In this document: piece by piece, positions 11,886 to 22,859 of the stretch
Numbering within the stretch: position 1 is the stretch's first letter
Layout of the letters: the number at the start of each line of letters is the position of its first letter
Assembly (NCBI RefSeq): GCF_037392515.1
Contig: NC_090290.1
Coordinates: 39,207,753-39,271,752 of the forward strand
Length of the DNA: 64,000 bases
Direction of reading: 5' to 3'
Source: Haliotis asinina
Taxonomy: Eukaryota > Mollusca > Gastropoda > Lepetellida > Haliotidae
Translations under genes and position numbers: made by a program
The notes under the pieces: model-generated
Told to the model about the DNA's origin: nothing
What the model saw: the letters and a program-made list of their open reading frames with translations, nothing else
The model's database searches: none

Positions 11886-13156
11886 AGGTCACATGCAACG
11901 TAAAACACAGCTTTGCAGATTCGGATACCTTTAGGTGTGCACTTACCGAAACAAATCATGAAAAGTGCCAATTCAGTCTATAAAGTTGAAAGTTGAAAAC
12001 GCGATGAAAAAAAGCCCGCGAAATCGGAGTTCAAACGATTCACTAAATTCCCCCCAGTGCTGGGTGGAAAACTGGTTTCAACAGCTGTGCTGCGCTGCGC
12101 CCATCACGCATGCGCAGTGAATAGGTTCGCGGAGCTTGAAACAGTATGCATGCTCGGAGTATGAGGTCTAATCTTGGTTGTCTACACAAACAAGTCAATA
12201 ATCTACTCGTTACATAAGAAAAACTTGTTGATTGTAGTAAGCAGCCGCTGCCACAGAGAAAGCTCAATGTCTGGCTTATGGCACCTGCATGTCTGCCTGC
12301 CTGTCTGCTAAAGACAATATACAATACACAGCTTCAATCATTGACCACATGCAATTTGAACTTAACACCTATCAGGCTATACGCCATTAACAAAACAAAT
12401 TGATTTATGATTCGTGCACCCGAGTCCAGTCTCTGTCACATTATGTAATTAGGCAGGTGTGATACTTGTACACATGACAAGTTTTTGTGGGTTGCAAACA
12501 AACTACAGCCATTTTTTCGGATGACTGGATTTGACGGAAACTTGTGCAAACTCGTTCAAGTCCTTCTTTGTACTTGGACGAATGACACTTTCCAGTCACG
12601 CAGTAGTTCACCATCTCTGCTGAGATGATTTTTTATTTTATCGAACTCAAATTCAGAGAACGTGTATTTACAACACCCAACATCTCTATATACATTCACC
12701 AGGGATAACAACTTATTCTAGTGTAAATGATTTTGTTTGACAACAGTATACGAATCCATATTGAAACGACGCATCAAGTACAATTAAAGAAGTTGTTATC
12801 CATAAAGAATCTTACTTTCTTGTGACTAGGTATCAAACAGAACATCTTTCTGTACACACAGTGAGCCCTCAGCGTATCAGCAAATGAACCAGCCAGTCGG
12901 AATCCGTCGTTACCCTTGAGTGCACAGCCACCCGCTATGACTGGGTACGGTCTCCCGAGGGCTTCGTTTCGAGGGAAGTAAGCCCAAGTACAAAATATTG
13001 CACTTTTGAATCGCGATTGTACGCTTATAATTTTGTTTATTCGTTTTTGAACAAGCAGCAATGTATATTAGGTGTCATGAATAAGTGATAATTGTGTTTT
13101 AATTATTATTTAATTATTATAATAATTGTGTCTGATTTTTTGGTTGCATGTGACCT
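11886..13156. mobile_element. TTAA-flanked DNA transposon, non-autonomous (copy 1)
   Basis: TTAA target duplications at 11882-11885 and 13157-13160 bracket inverted ends: left AGGTCACATGCAACGTAAAA, right complement AGGTCACATGCAACCAAAAA. TTAA plus this structure suggests a piggyBac-like family, but no transposase was recognised. A related copy in reverse orientation is at 35846-36650; the two share both ends and an inner block near 12.95-13.05 kb. An open stretch on the minus strand (12774-13061) lies inside and may be non-coding. Confidence 0.7.
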
Positions 13157-13240
13157 TTAAGCAAAAGTGTCACAAAACACAAACTCTTACGCAAATATAA
13201 TGAAATCAAGACAAATATGGATTTCTTACATAATTCCTGT

Positions 13241-13445
13241 TGGGACAACCTTGCAGTTACAGTGTTTGCTTGTTATACCAAAAGGTACGGATTCGATTCC
13301 CCTTATAGATTTAATGTTTGAAGCTCATTTCTGGTTTTCCATGCAGTCACATTCCCAGAGTATTGAGCTTTTACACAAGTATAATTCAATCAAGACAAAC
13401 ACGGATTTTAACATTAGGGGTGTGGTAGCCTTGTGGTTACACGTG
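13241..13445 (+). mobile_element. SINE family A variant plus a second head fragment
   Basis: AGTTACAGTGTTTGCTTGT, then GATTCGATTCCCCTTAT (B-box region) and CTCATTTCTGGTTTTCC. A second head-like piece, GTGGTAGCCTTGTGGTTAC, follows at 13423-13441. Confidence 0.6.
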
Positions 13446-13687
13446 CAGATTTTTATCAACTTGTGAAACGCACGAGAACTCACAAATCTGGATACGTACG
13501 TACGTAGAAACTGTTACAGCTGAACTGACGTGCTTTGACGTGTATTGGCAATCTATCATGTTATCTGCTCATTTTCTAACTGTGCAATGCTTTAAGAAAA
13601 GGCGTGTCGTGTGTTCCGGTATCGCCGGACCCTAACTCACATAAATAAGATAAATGAAGTTGGTGTTTCATTACTACTCCTGTCACA

Positions 13688-15415
13688 AAACGTCTCCTGC
13701 CACAAAGCCACTCCTGTCACAAAGCTACTCCTGCCACAAAGTTACTCTTATCACAAAGTTACTCCAGCCACAAAGCTAGTCCTGCCACAAAACTGCTCCT
13801 GTAGCAAAGCTACTCCTGTAGCAAAGCTACTCCTGTCACAAAGCTACTCCTGTAGCAAAGCCGCTCCTGTCACAAAGCTACTCCTATCACAAAGCCACTC
13901 CTGTCACAAAGATACTCCTATCACAAAGCTACTCCTGCAACAAAGCCGCTCCTATAGCAAAGTCACTCCTGTCACAAAGCTACTCCTATCACAAAGCCAC
14001 TCTTGTCACAAAGCTACACTTATCACAAAGCTACTCCAGCCACAAAGCTGCTCCTGCCACAAAACTACTCCTGTAGCAAAGCTACTCCTGCCACAAAGCT
14101 ACTCCTGTAGCAAAGCCGCTCCTGTCACGAAGCTACTCCTATCGCAAAGCCGCTCCTGTACCAAAGCTACTCCTGCCACAAAGCTACTCCTGCAACAAAA
14201 CTCCTCCGCCCACAAAACTACTCCTGTAGCAAAGCTACTCATGTAGCAAAACTACTCCAGCCACAAAACTCCTCCTGCCACAAACCTACTCCTGTCACAA
14301 AGCTACTCATGTAGCAAAGCTACTCCTGCAACAAAGCCGCTCCTATAGCATAGCCACTCCTGTCACAAAGCTACTCCTATCACAAAGCCACTCTTGTCAC
14401 AAAGCTACTCCTATCACAAAGCTACTCCTGTCACAAAGCTACCTCCTGCCACAGAACTACTCCAGCCACAAAGCTACTCCTGCCACAAAACTACTCCTGT
14501 ACCAAAGCTACTCCTGCAGCAAAGCTACTCCTGCAACAAAACTCCTCCGCCCACAAAACTACTCCTGTAGCAAAGCTACTCATGTAGCAAAGTTGCTCCT
14601 GCAACAAAGCCGCTCCTATAGCAAAGCCACTCCTGTCACAAAGCTAATCCTATCACAAAGCCACTCTTGTCACAAAGCTACTCTTATCACAAAGCTACTC
14701 TTATCACAAAGCTACTCCAGCCACAAAGCTGCTCCTGCCACAAAACTGCTCCTGTAGCAAAGCTACTCCTGCCACAAAGCTACTCCTGTAGCAAAGCCGC
14801 TCCTGTCACGAAGCTACTCCTATCACAAAGCCACTCCTGCCACAAAGCTACTCCTGTCACAAAGCTACTCTTATCACAAAGCTACTCCTATCACAAAGCC
14901 ACTCCTGTCACAAAGATACTCCTATCACAAAGTTACTCCTGTCACAAAGCTACCTCCTGCCACAGAACTACTCCAGCCACAAAGCTACTCCTGCCATAAA
15001 AACTACTCCTGTACCAAAGCTACTCCTGCAGCGAAGCTACTCCTGCAACAAAACTCCTCCGCCCACAAAACTACTCCTGTAGCAAAGCTACTCATGTAGC
15101 AAAACTACTCCAGCCACAAAACTCCTCCTGCCACAAACCTACTCCTGTCACAAAGCTACTCATGTAGCAAAGCTACTCGTGTAGCAAAGCTACTCCTGCA
15201 ACAAAGCCGCTCCTATAGCATAGCCACTCCTGTCACAAAGCTACTCCTATCACAAAGCCACTCTTGTCACAAAGCTACTCCTGTCACAAAGCTACTCCTG
15301 TCACAAAGCTACTCCTGTCACAAAGCTACTCCTATCACAAAACTACTCCTATCACAAAACTACTCCTGTTACAGACCTACTCCTGCCACAGAACTACTCC
15401 TGCGGCGATATCCTC
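13688..15415. repeat. 1.7-kb minisatellite of 17-bp units
   Basis: About 100 tandem copies of ACTCCTGTCACAAAGCT and variants (ATCAC, GTAGC, CAGCC, GCAAC). Because 17 is not a multiple of three, the array reads open as a 17-residue repeat (KLLLSQSYSCHK-like) in shifting frames, so long ORFs here are not evidence of a protein. Longer blocks recur: the segment holding CTCCTCCGCCCACAAAAC appears at 14201, 14542 and 15054, showing higher-order duplication. Confidence 0.92.
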
Positions 15416-15429
15416 TACAAAATCATTAA

Positions 15430-16830
15430 TTATGAAAACATGGACAATCTTAAGCTTCTCACGAGGGTCCCGATCCGCAGAGCGTTCGTTACGTTACGAC
15501 CTGTCGTAATTCTATAATGTTACGAATGTCGTAGCTCTACTAACCTTTTGTATTGTAACTCAAGTTCCCTGCTCCCTTGTTCATATATTTCAAAGACATT
15601 TCATCCAAACACTATTCAAACAGAAAAGACATTTTAATGAAAAACTACAGCACAGCTATAAATAAAATATGATAAATCAAAGAAGATAACATTGATAGTG
15701 GAAGCAGGCTGTACGTACATAAATGATTTACAGATATTATACACAGGAGTTACACTTAGACGGCTGCAGTCGTAATGAATGTTTGAATTCCCACAAGACC
15801 TGTTTCCACATTTCACCCACTAAATTGTCATGAAGATGCTATCAATATCATTTATTAATTAGTTGTCAAGTGTATTGAAATTGTTATGCATCAATACGCA
15901 TTGACAAATCTTTAAATTCAAACAATATATATATAGTGAAATTAATACCATTAGCTTTTTATCTGAAATGTGCATCCAATGCCAAGTAGAAACAAAACAT
16001 GATACTAGCACCACGTGCAACTTCAAGGCCAACACAGTTGAATAAATAGATCTATCTTCCTACCCTACTTTTGACAGGAATCTCATGAATAATGCTGTGC
16101 AATATCGTCAACACAAGACGCATATTCCAGAAAAGATGTCTTCTGCGTCTAATTTATAGATGAACTGCCTCGATACTACTTTATCAGATCAACCTCCGCT
16201 TTTTTTGTTCAGGTCACAAGTGACTACAAAACATTATTCTTCCCATTGACTTCAAGGACGGAAAACGTGTGTTATATTTGTTATATTTAATAAGTGTGTT
16301 ATGAAACGCTGCATATTATATATATGATTATAGGTAGAGAAATAGTATTGTGCCATTGTATTCCTTGTATGAAACTGTCATTGTATTACATCAGCATACT
16401 CTCATATTGCTGCATCTGTTAATCGTTGATGAACATTTTGTCGTGAATGGTCGAGATACTGACATTGTAGTCTGAAGTACCTGCGGCTCTGTGGACAGAG
16501 AAGGAGCAAATAACCAAATGAAAGTCACGTCATAAAGTGACCGTCACAGTATCTACTGTCAGTTTCCAAATACATATTCTCTTGGAAAGACAATAACACA
16601 ATATACTCTGTGTGAACGTGTGCGCGTGTCTACGTGTATGTGTCAGTGTCTGTGTGTCTGTATGTGTTAATTTTATATTCTTTCCCAGCACTGGAAACAT
16701 TTTGGGCAGTGTCATTCTTCACTCATGACATCATGATCAGTTGTGTATTGGAGAAGCCTTTGTTTCTCCTCAATACAACGTGCTTAAAATAATACCATAA
16801 CGTTATTTGAGACGTCATAGAAGTCAATGT
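15430..16830. other. Gene-free stretch
   Basis: AT-rich DNA with no ORF, splice pattern or repeat family that I recognise, apart from a short GTGTGT-rich patch near 16620-16670. Short open frames on the minus strand have no known motif. Confidence 0.5.
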
Positions 16831-16844
16831 ATCAGGCAGGTTTA

Positions 16845-17299
16845 ATTAACATGTAGCTGTTTAGGCATTCGTGAGGGACACCATGAGAAAGGACCCAATA
16901 GATATCATATCTGCGGTGAGGATTCTGCTAACAGACATCCAACTGAACTTGGGGAAAATGGATTGAAGGCGTCTCCGAAACAGAAATCACTATACCCGCA
17001 GCTGATATACTCCGAGGCCTCGTCACCAACGGAGAAAATGCTGGAAGACACTTGTCCGGAAGTGGTATCAAACGTCTGCAAAAACATGTAGAGATTATTA
17101 GGTCAGACGCTAGTCAGAGCATGCGAACTTTCAAGACCCAGCCACATGTAACCGTTGCAATGGGTGAAGCCAGATTTGTCGGCCAGACAGTGAAATGACG
17201 TTTACACACTGGTAGGTGGTGTTGCATTTAAAGGTTCTGCAGCAGAACCGGTGTCTTGAATGCATCAAAGCCTCCTCCATTCTGACATGATGACGAGGT
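16845..17299 (-). pseudogene. FReD exon plus EGF-like relic (array unit II), cut by a LINE
   Basis: The plus strand keeps complements of the FReD tail (CATGTAGCTGTTTAGGCATTC), of the SEYIS/YRLSVS region, of MWLG (CCCAGCCACATGTAACCG) and of the VWPTK region, with deletions between them. Next to it, 17240-17299 resembles the EGF exon (complement of SSCQNGG, then CATGATGACGAGG). The intron between them is missing. A 5.5-kb LINE begins exactly at 17300, inside the EGF remnant. The matching PAN remnant lies beyond the LINE at 25.4 kb. Confidence 0.75.
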
Positions 17300-17899
17300 T
17301 GAGTGAGTGAGTTAATATTTAACGTCACATCGGCAATATTGCAGCCATATCGTGACGAGAACGAGTAACTATAAATATACAAATGATTTAATATCACATA
17401 CGTTGTAAAAACCTGTCAACGAAGGACAGTAAAACTAGACCTTCACAGAATAGAATATAAAACTAGTGATTAGACCTAAAACAATGTATCTATAGAGGAC
17501 AGTGCAATATAAAAATGAGCTATAGTTTGTCAACAACTGAAGGTAGTTCACCATACTAGGGACCATGGGGACTTACAGTGCATTTGCTTCCTGTATGGAC
17601 CCTAGCTGGATTTACATCATCCCTTCAGCTGTTAACAATTTAGAGAAATCTAGCCATACAGTAAATGAACACTTATTCCACGATTAAAAACTTGGAAAAC
17701 TTAAATTTACATCAAATGTTTTGGGACTTAAGTACCCTATCAGGAGGACAATTATTTTACAGTACTTCTACCCCCTTTGAGGGTACAGCCACTAACGATT
17801 TGAGTTACTAATTTAATCTTCCAATTATGAAATATGTATCTATTTACATTTCAAGTAACAAATCTAATTCCTTTGGAAATGAAATAATTAAACGAGGAC

Positions 17900-20800
17900 T
17901 AGGTGTAACCAGTATAAGGTTTTATTTCATGTAATTTATTTATACCTACCTGGTTGTCCCACTTCTACATCAGATCAATGTTCTAATGTTAGCTTTGTAA
18001 TCAGAGTATGGAATAAAAAGTGGTGTCACAGATTTGATGTGCTTTGGCAGCAAGATCGGCTATCATGTTACCAGAAATGCCGACGTGACTGGGTAACCAA
18101 CAAAAGACGATGAAGTACTGGCCAGTAGCAAGATCATTATACAGTTCAATAATTTATCCACTATTAAAAGTGAATGTAGAAATTTTTAATCGCCTGAAGA
18201 CAAGAAAGAGAGTCTGGATGGATTATGTATTGTTTATGTTTAGGGTGTCTTTGAATATATTTAGGAGCGGTTAATATGCCATTAGCTTCCGCTGTGAAAA
18301 TAGAGCTGTTATCCGGTAGTCTAGAAGATATTGTTCTGGATCCAATGACAGTGGCACAAGCTACTGCCTCGGCGTCCTTGGGCCCGTCTGTGAATAAGGA
18401 TTTGTAATTGTTATATTTGTTTTCTAATTGATATTCTTGTTTATATTGTAAGTCATTTGTTTCTGATTTTTTAAATGATGCTAATGTTAGGTCAACTTGT
18501 GGCCTAAGCAACTGCCAAGGAGAAGAAAGAAGACGGGAAGGCGATATACTTTCTAGATCAATGCCGGCATAAATGGTTTAATTCTGTGCCCTAGAGGCAG
18601 AACATGAGAAGGCTTTTTGTTATACAAATCCGCATAAAGCGGATTAAACATGCAGTTAGAGGTTAGATTCATTAGAATATGATTTAGTAATGTATTGTAA
18701 AGACAATTTCATACGACGTTGTGTAAGAGATGGTTCATCGGCCTAAACGTATAGACTGTCAATAGGTGAAGTTCCAAAAGACCCAAAACAAAGTCTTAAG
18801 CCTTGATGATGGGCAGAATCAAGAAGTTTATGGTTGCTTTTGCAGGCTCCACCATATACGATGGAACCATAATCGAGTTTTGAACGGATCAGTGATCGAT
18901 ATAGGTGTAAGAGGGTAGTTTGATCCCCTCCCCACTGTGAGTTGGAAACAACTTTCAAAAAATCTAGAGGCTTCAGGCATTTAGCTTTAAGGGATTTAAT
19001 GAGCGGTTAGATGGTTAAATGAGAATCGACAATTACACCCAAAAACTGTGGCCTCCTTTACAACTTTGATGGGAGTGCCATTTAAAGATAGTTCAGGGTC
19101 CTTATGCGGCCTATTTTTTCTACAAAAGTGTATACAATTAGTTTTGGACTTATTAGTTTTTAGAAAATTTAAAACCGTTTTCAAGATACCATTTATTTAT
19201 TTTATTTAAACACATCTGTAGTTGCCGTTCAGTAGTATGCATATTTTTACCGCGACAAGAAATATAAAAATCATCCCCAAAAAGTGATCCGTCAATGTAA
19301 TCATTTAAACCCTTGGATAAACTGTTGATCTAAATAATGTGACAGACAAAATACTGCCTTGAGGGACACCCTGGTACTGATTGTAATGATCAGACAGGGT
19401 TGAACCTACCCGGACTTGAAATTGCCTGTCTTTTAAAAAATCTTATATAAAAAGAGGCAAACGGCCTCTTAAACCAAAATCATATAAGTCAAAGAATACC
19501 GATACTGCATGGTGTTTACTTACGAGAGCACTTTTAACAAAGGATTCTAATCGTACCAAATAATCAGTGGTACTACGATTTTTCCTAAAACCACATTGAA
19601 TATCTGTTATACGTTTGTTGGTTTCAAGATACCAATTTAATCGATTATTTACCGTTCGCTCCATGGTTTTACACACACAACTCTTTAAAGAGATAGGTCT
19701 GTAATTAGATGGATCAGTATGATCTCGGCCAGCTTTTGGAATGGGGACTGCAATGGCATTTCGCCAGGAAGATGGGAAATTCCCTGAAGTCCATATTGAA
19801 TCAAAAATATTTAAAAGTGTTTCCAAACATAATTCTGGTAAATGTTTCAAGAGTTGATAGTGTATATTATCGACTCCTGCTGCTGTATCATGAGCTTGCT
19901 CAAGGGCAGTGTGGAGCTCATGTAATGAGAATAATTCATTACAGTCCTCACCATTGTCTGAGGTGAAATTTATTTTCGTCTTCTCCTGTTGTTTCAGATA
20001 TTTTTGGAATTCCGGGACGTAATTAGACGAAAAAGAATGTTTGGAGAGAGTTTCACCAAGCTTGTTGGCAATGTCCTGCTTATCAGTTAAGGAATTGTCA
20101 CCATCCCGCAGATGATGGACAGTAGACTTGGAAGATTTGCCCTCTATTCGTTGAATCATGTTCCACACCTTTGAAATAGGTGTGCGTGAATTAATTTTGG
20201 AAATATAATCCCTCCAAGACTGACGCTTATTCTGTTTAAAAGTGCGTCGAGCCTTGGCATTTAAAATTTTCACTATATCTAAATTATGAAATGTAGGATG
20301 GCGACGAAAATATTTTTCTGCTTTCTTCCTACTCTTTCTGGCCTATTTACAGTCATTAGTAAACCATGGTTTACGAAATGTGGAATTACAGAGGATTTGG
20401 GTACCGTTTGGTCAACGATGCCATTGATTACGTCGGAAAACAATTGTAAAGGATCTTCGCTGTTCACAAATACGTCATGTTTTAAGTTTTTAACACACAT
20501 AGTCTCAAATGATGACCAGTCAGCCCTGGCAAAGTTCCTTCTGGACGAAGGTGGATCATCACGAGGGGTTAATTGTTTTAAGAATGGTGGGGAAGTGGTC
20601 ACTCCCACAGAGGTCATCATGAACCATCCATTCAAATTCATTACATAAGGTGGAATCAGAGAATGAGAGATCCAGGGAAGAATATGCTCCCGTAGCTGGA
20701 TGTAAATAAGTGGATGAATCATCGTTAAATATACACAGGTTATTATCTGAAATAAAGTCTTCAAGAATTTTACCTTTGCTATTAGTATGGACACTTCCCC

Positions 20801-21013
20801 ATAGCGGGTTGTGTCCGTTAAGATCACCCATGATGAGACATGGCTTCGGAAGCTGATCGTACAGATTTTGAAGATCTGGTAGTTGAATATTGGAAGAGGG
20901 GGAATGTACAAGCTGCACAGTATCAGAACAATGTGCAGTGTCAGACGAAGAGCAACAGCTTGAAGATCCGTATTTAGGGTAACGGGGCTGTGAATAACAC
21001 TCTGATGTACCAA
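17900..21013 (-). pseudogene. LINE ORF2 relic: APE endonuclease - RT - RNase H
   Basis: The endonuclease end at 20559-20918 shows MGDLNGHNPLWGS and CGSDHFPTIL. RT at 19443-20273 shows GNFPSSWRNAIAVPIPKAG, NYRPISL and CGFRKNRST. Next it reads FFDL directly joined to YDFGLRGRLPL, where relatives have an EKAYDTTW segment: an in-frame deletion of roughly 16 codons that removes most of catalytic motif A. A GVPQGSIL motif follows in a stop-broken part. At 18743-18958 comes RSLIRSKLDYGSIVYG. RNase H at 18164-18511 has LFTDGPKDAEA and SSIFTAEANGIL, and its end near 18.1 kb reads WLPSHVGISGNMIADLAAKA. Confidence 0.82.
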
Positions 21014-21319
21014 AGTAGAAACACCTCCAGTGGCTTTATTGCCTGGAGGAGAAAAGGAATAATAATCGCTAAATCATCTTAAGGTGAAGGTGTCAGTATT
21101 ATAAGATATGTCTCTTGAAGACATAATGCTGACGGTATAAGATCTTGAACGAGTAGTTGTATTTCGTTAAATTAATTAACTGAGGTTGGCTGTTTGCTGA
21201 CAGCTTTAGATTGTATCTCAGGCTGTTTCTCAGTCTGAGAATCAGACGTAGTCGGAACGACTGTGGTAGAAGGTTTCACTATTGAGGCTGAAGCATTAGG
21301 TTGCCCAGACTTGACCCAT

Positions 21320-22190
21320 GTCAAGTCTGTCTGACAGGCAACAGAGGACGTTGACAAAGAGCGAGTGACAGCTGCAGAATGAGAAACATTAATCGTAGTT
21401 GAGTTGTGATTTTGGAAACGTTTCTTGCTTCCAGGTAAGAAACGTTTTTCTTACATTTCAATCTCATTATAGAATTCTCTTTTTGCCACACAGGACAGGA
21501 TTTTGATGAAGCGCCCTGTGGACCATGACAGTTCGCACATTCAAAGTAATTGTCACAATCTTTGTCTCTCTCACTACAACGATGACATCTCACAGAACCA
21601 CGTCAAGAGTTTGATCCATGACGGAACTTCAGGCACGTATAACACCGGAGTGGACCGGGGACATAAACGTCCACTCAGATATTAAAGTATCCTGCTTTAA
21701 TGGATTGAGGTATGGATGAGCGAGAAAATGTCAAGAGATATGAGTTAGTATTTCTTGACGGTGAAACATTTTACACCTGTCACACCCTGATCTACGAGCT
21801 CTGCTGCAATGTCCGACAGACAACGCGACCTGTCACGGATGATGCTTTGACAGGAATTCAATGTTCTGTACGCGGACACAGTCACTTCAATATCGGCAAA
21901 TGTTTTGACAGATAACAAATTAATAGACTGCTGTCTCCGAGCACATTCAACCAGAAGTGAACCACTCCGGAGACGGGTGACGCTCTTAACCTCACCACAG
22001 ATCCTGGATACAGCCTTAAAATGGCGGAAGGGTTGAATTTTATCGGGAGAAATTCAACAACTCAGCTACAAGGAAACGAGGCCAGGAGTCATCATTTGGA
22101 GTATTAGTTTTTGAAGATTCGTCAACTGTTTCATAACGCCCCTTCTTTTCATTCCTAGATGAACCAGATAGTTGTTGTAACATGGTGAAA
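21320..22190 (-). pseudogene. LINE ORF1 relic, gag-like with CCHC zinc knuckle
   Basis: It starts near 22185 with MLQQLSGSSRNEKKGRYE. Further pieces are SVTRLRSGSLLVECARRQQS and a C-terminal CHRCSERDKDCDNYFECANC stretch followed by SCPVWQKE. This is the usual RNA-binding ORF1 of I-type LINEs, which coats the element's RNA. Frame breaks are present near 22.05 and 21.75 kb. Confidence 0.75.
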
Positions 22191-22859
22191 GGTAAAGTAT
22201 TCAACACCCGTGCTCCCCACCTACCACGGAGTGTCTACAAGGACGATGTCCATATGCACCGGATCTCCGAGATGCTGACACCAGGGATACACGGGTGTTA
22301 TACTCCAGTGAATATGACATGAATAGCTGCATTTATCTACCAATTTAATGCCAGACTGGTTCGGCCCTAGACAAGAAATCGGAGACAAGCATTATGCAGA
22401 GGTCAACATCTCCAGATTGGCCCATGAACCACCGCCTTCTGGCATAAGACTCTAGGCAATTTGATATATAAATACTCTGTAAATTGAAAAACAGAAAGTC
22501 CAAGATCCGATAATGAAAAATGTGCAAATACAAAATCTATGCACAGGGCTTGGCGTGACCAGCTGATTAATAGAACCGGGCCAGTTCTACCACCCGTCTA
22601 GGTGAAGTCGGGGCCAAAGTGGTGTGTTGAACAACAGGAACACGGTTCCAGGCCCCTGTTACCCTCAACCACCAGGATCCCTTCCTCCACCGACACAGGG
22701 CCGCAACCCACGGCAAACGGGTTGGTGGACCAAATATCCCCCCGGGTCCATGACGGGGATGGACGGCTCTTAGCGTTACCCAGCACCCACCACGAGGAGG
22801 TGGCCGTTCACGGGTGCCTGCCGAGGTTGACTAAGAAACCAATATATGCAAATATGGAA

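Larger units (their letters stand above)
17300..22830 (-). mobile_element. Broken I/Nimb-type LINE, nearly full length
   Basis: Running on the minus strand it has a GC-rich 5' leader (22.2-22.83 kb), gag-like ORF1 (about 21.3-22.19 kb), and ORF2 with APE endonuclease, RT and RNase H (about 17.9-21.0 kb). The 3' UTR follows, ending in GGCTGCAATATTGCCGATGT and then an ACTC-repeat tail at 17300. An ORF1 with a zinc knuckle plus an RNase H after RT is the layout of the I superfamily. Multiple stops, shifts and an internal deletion make it inactive. Both flanks show GAGGTTGA (17295 and 22823), a possible short target duplication, though part of it overlaps the tail. Confidence 0.85.

Noticed and set aside
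13611-14246. 211-codon open frame with KLLLSQSYSCHK repeats
   Set aside because: It is the 17-bp minisatellite read in frame; no stop is possible in the unit and similar frames appear wherever the array runs.
20286-20648. 120-codon plus-strand frame inside the LINE
   Set aside because: It is the antisense shadow of the endonuclease and following part of ORF2.
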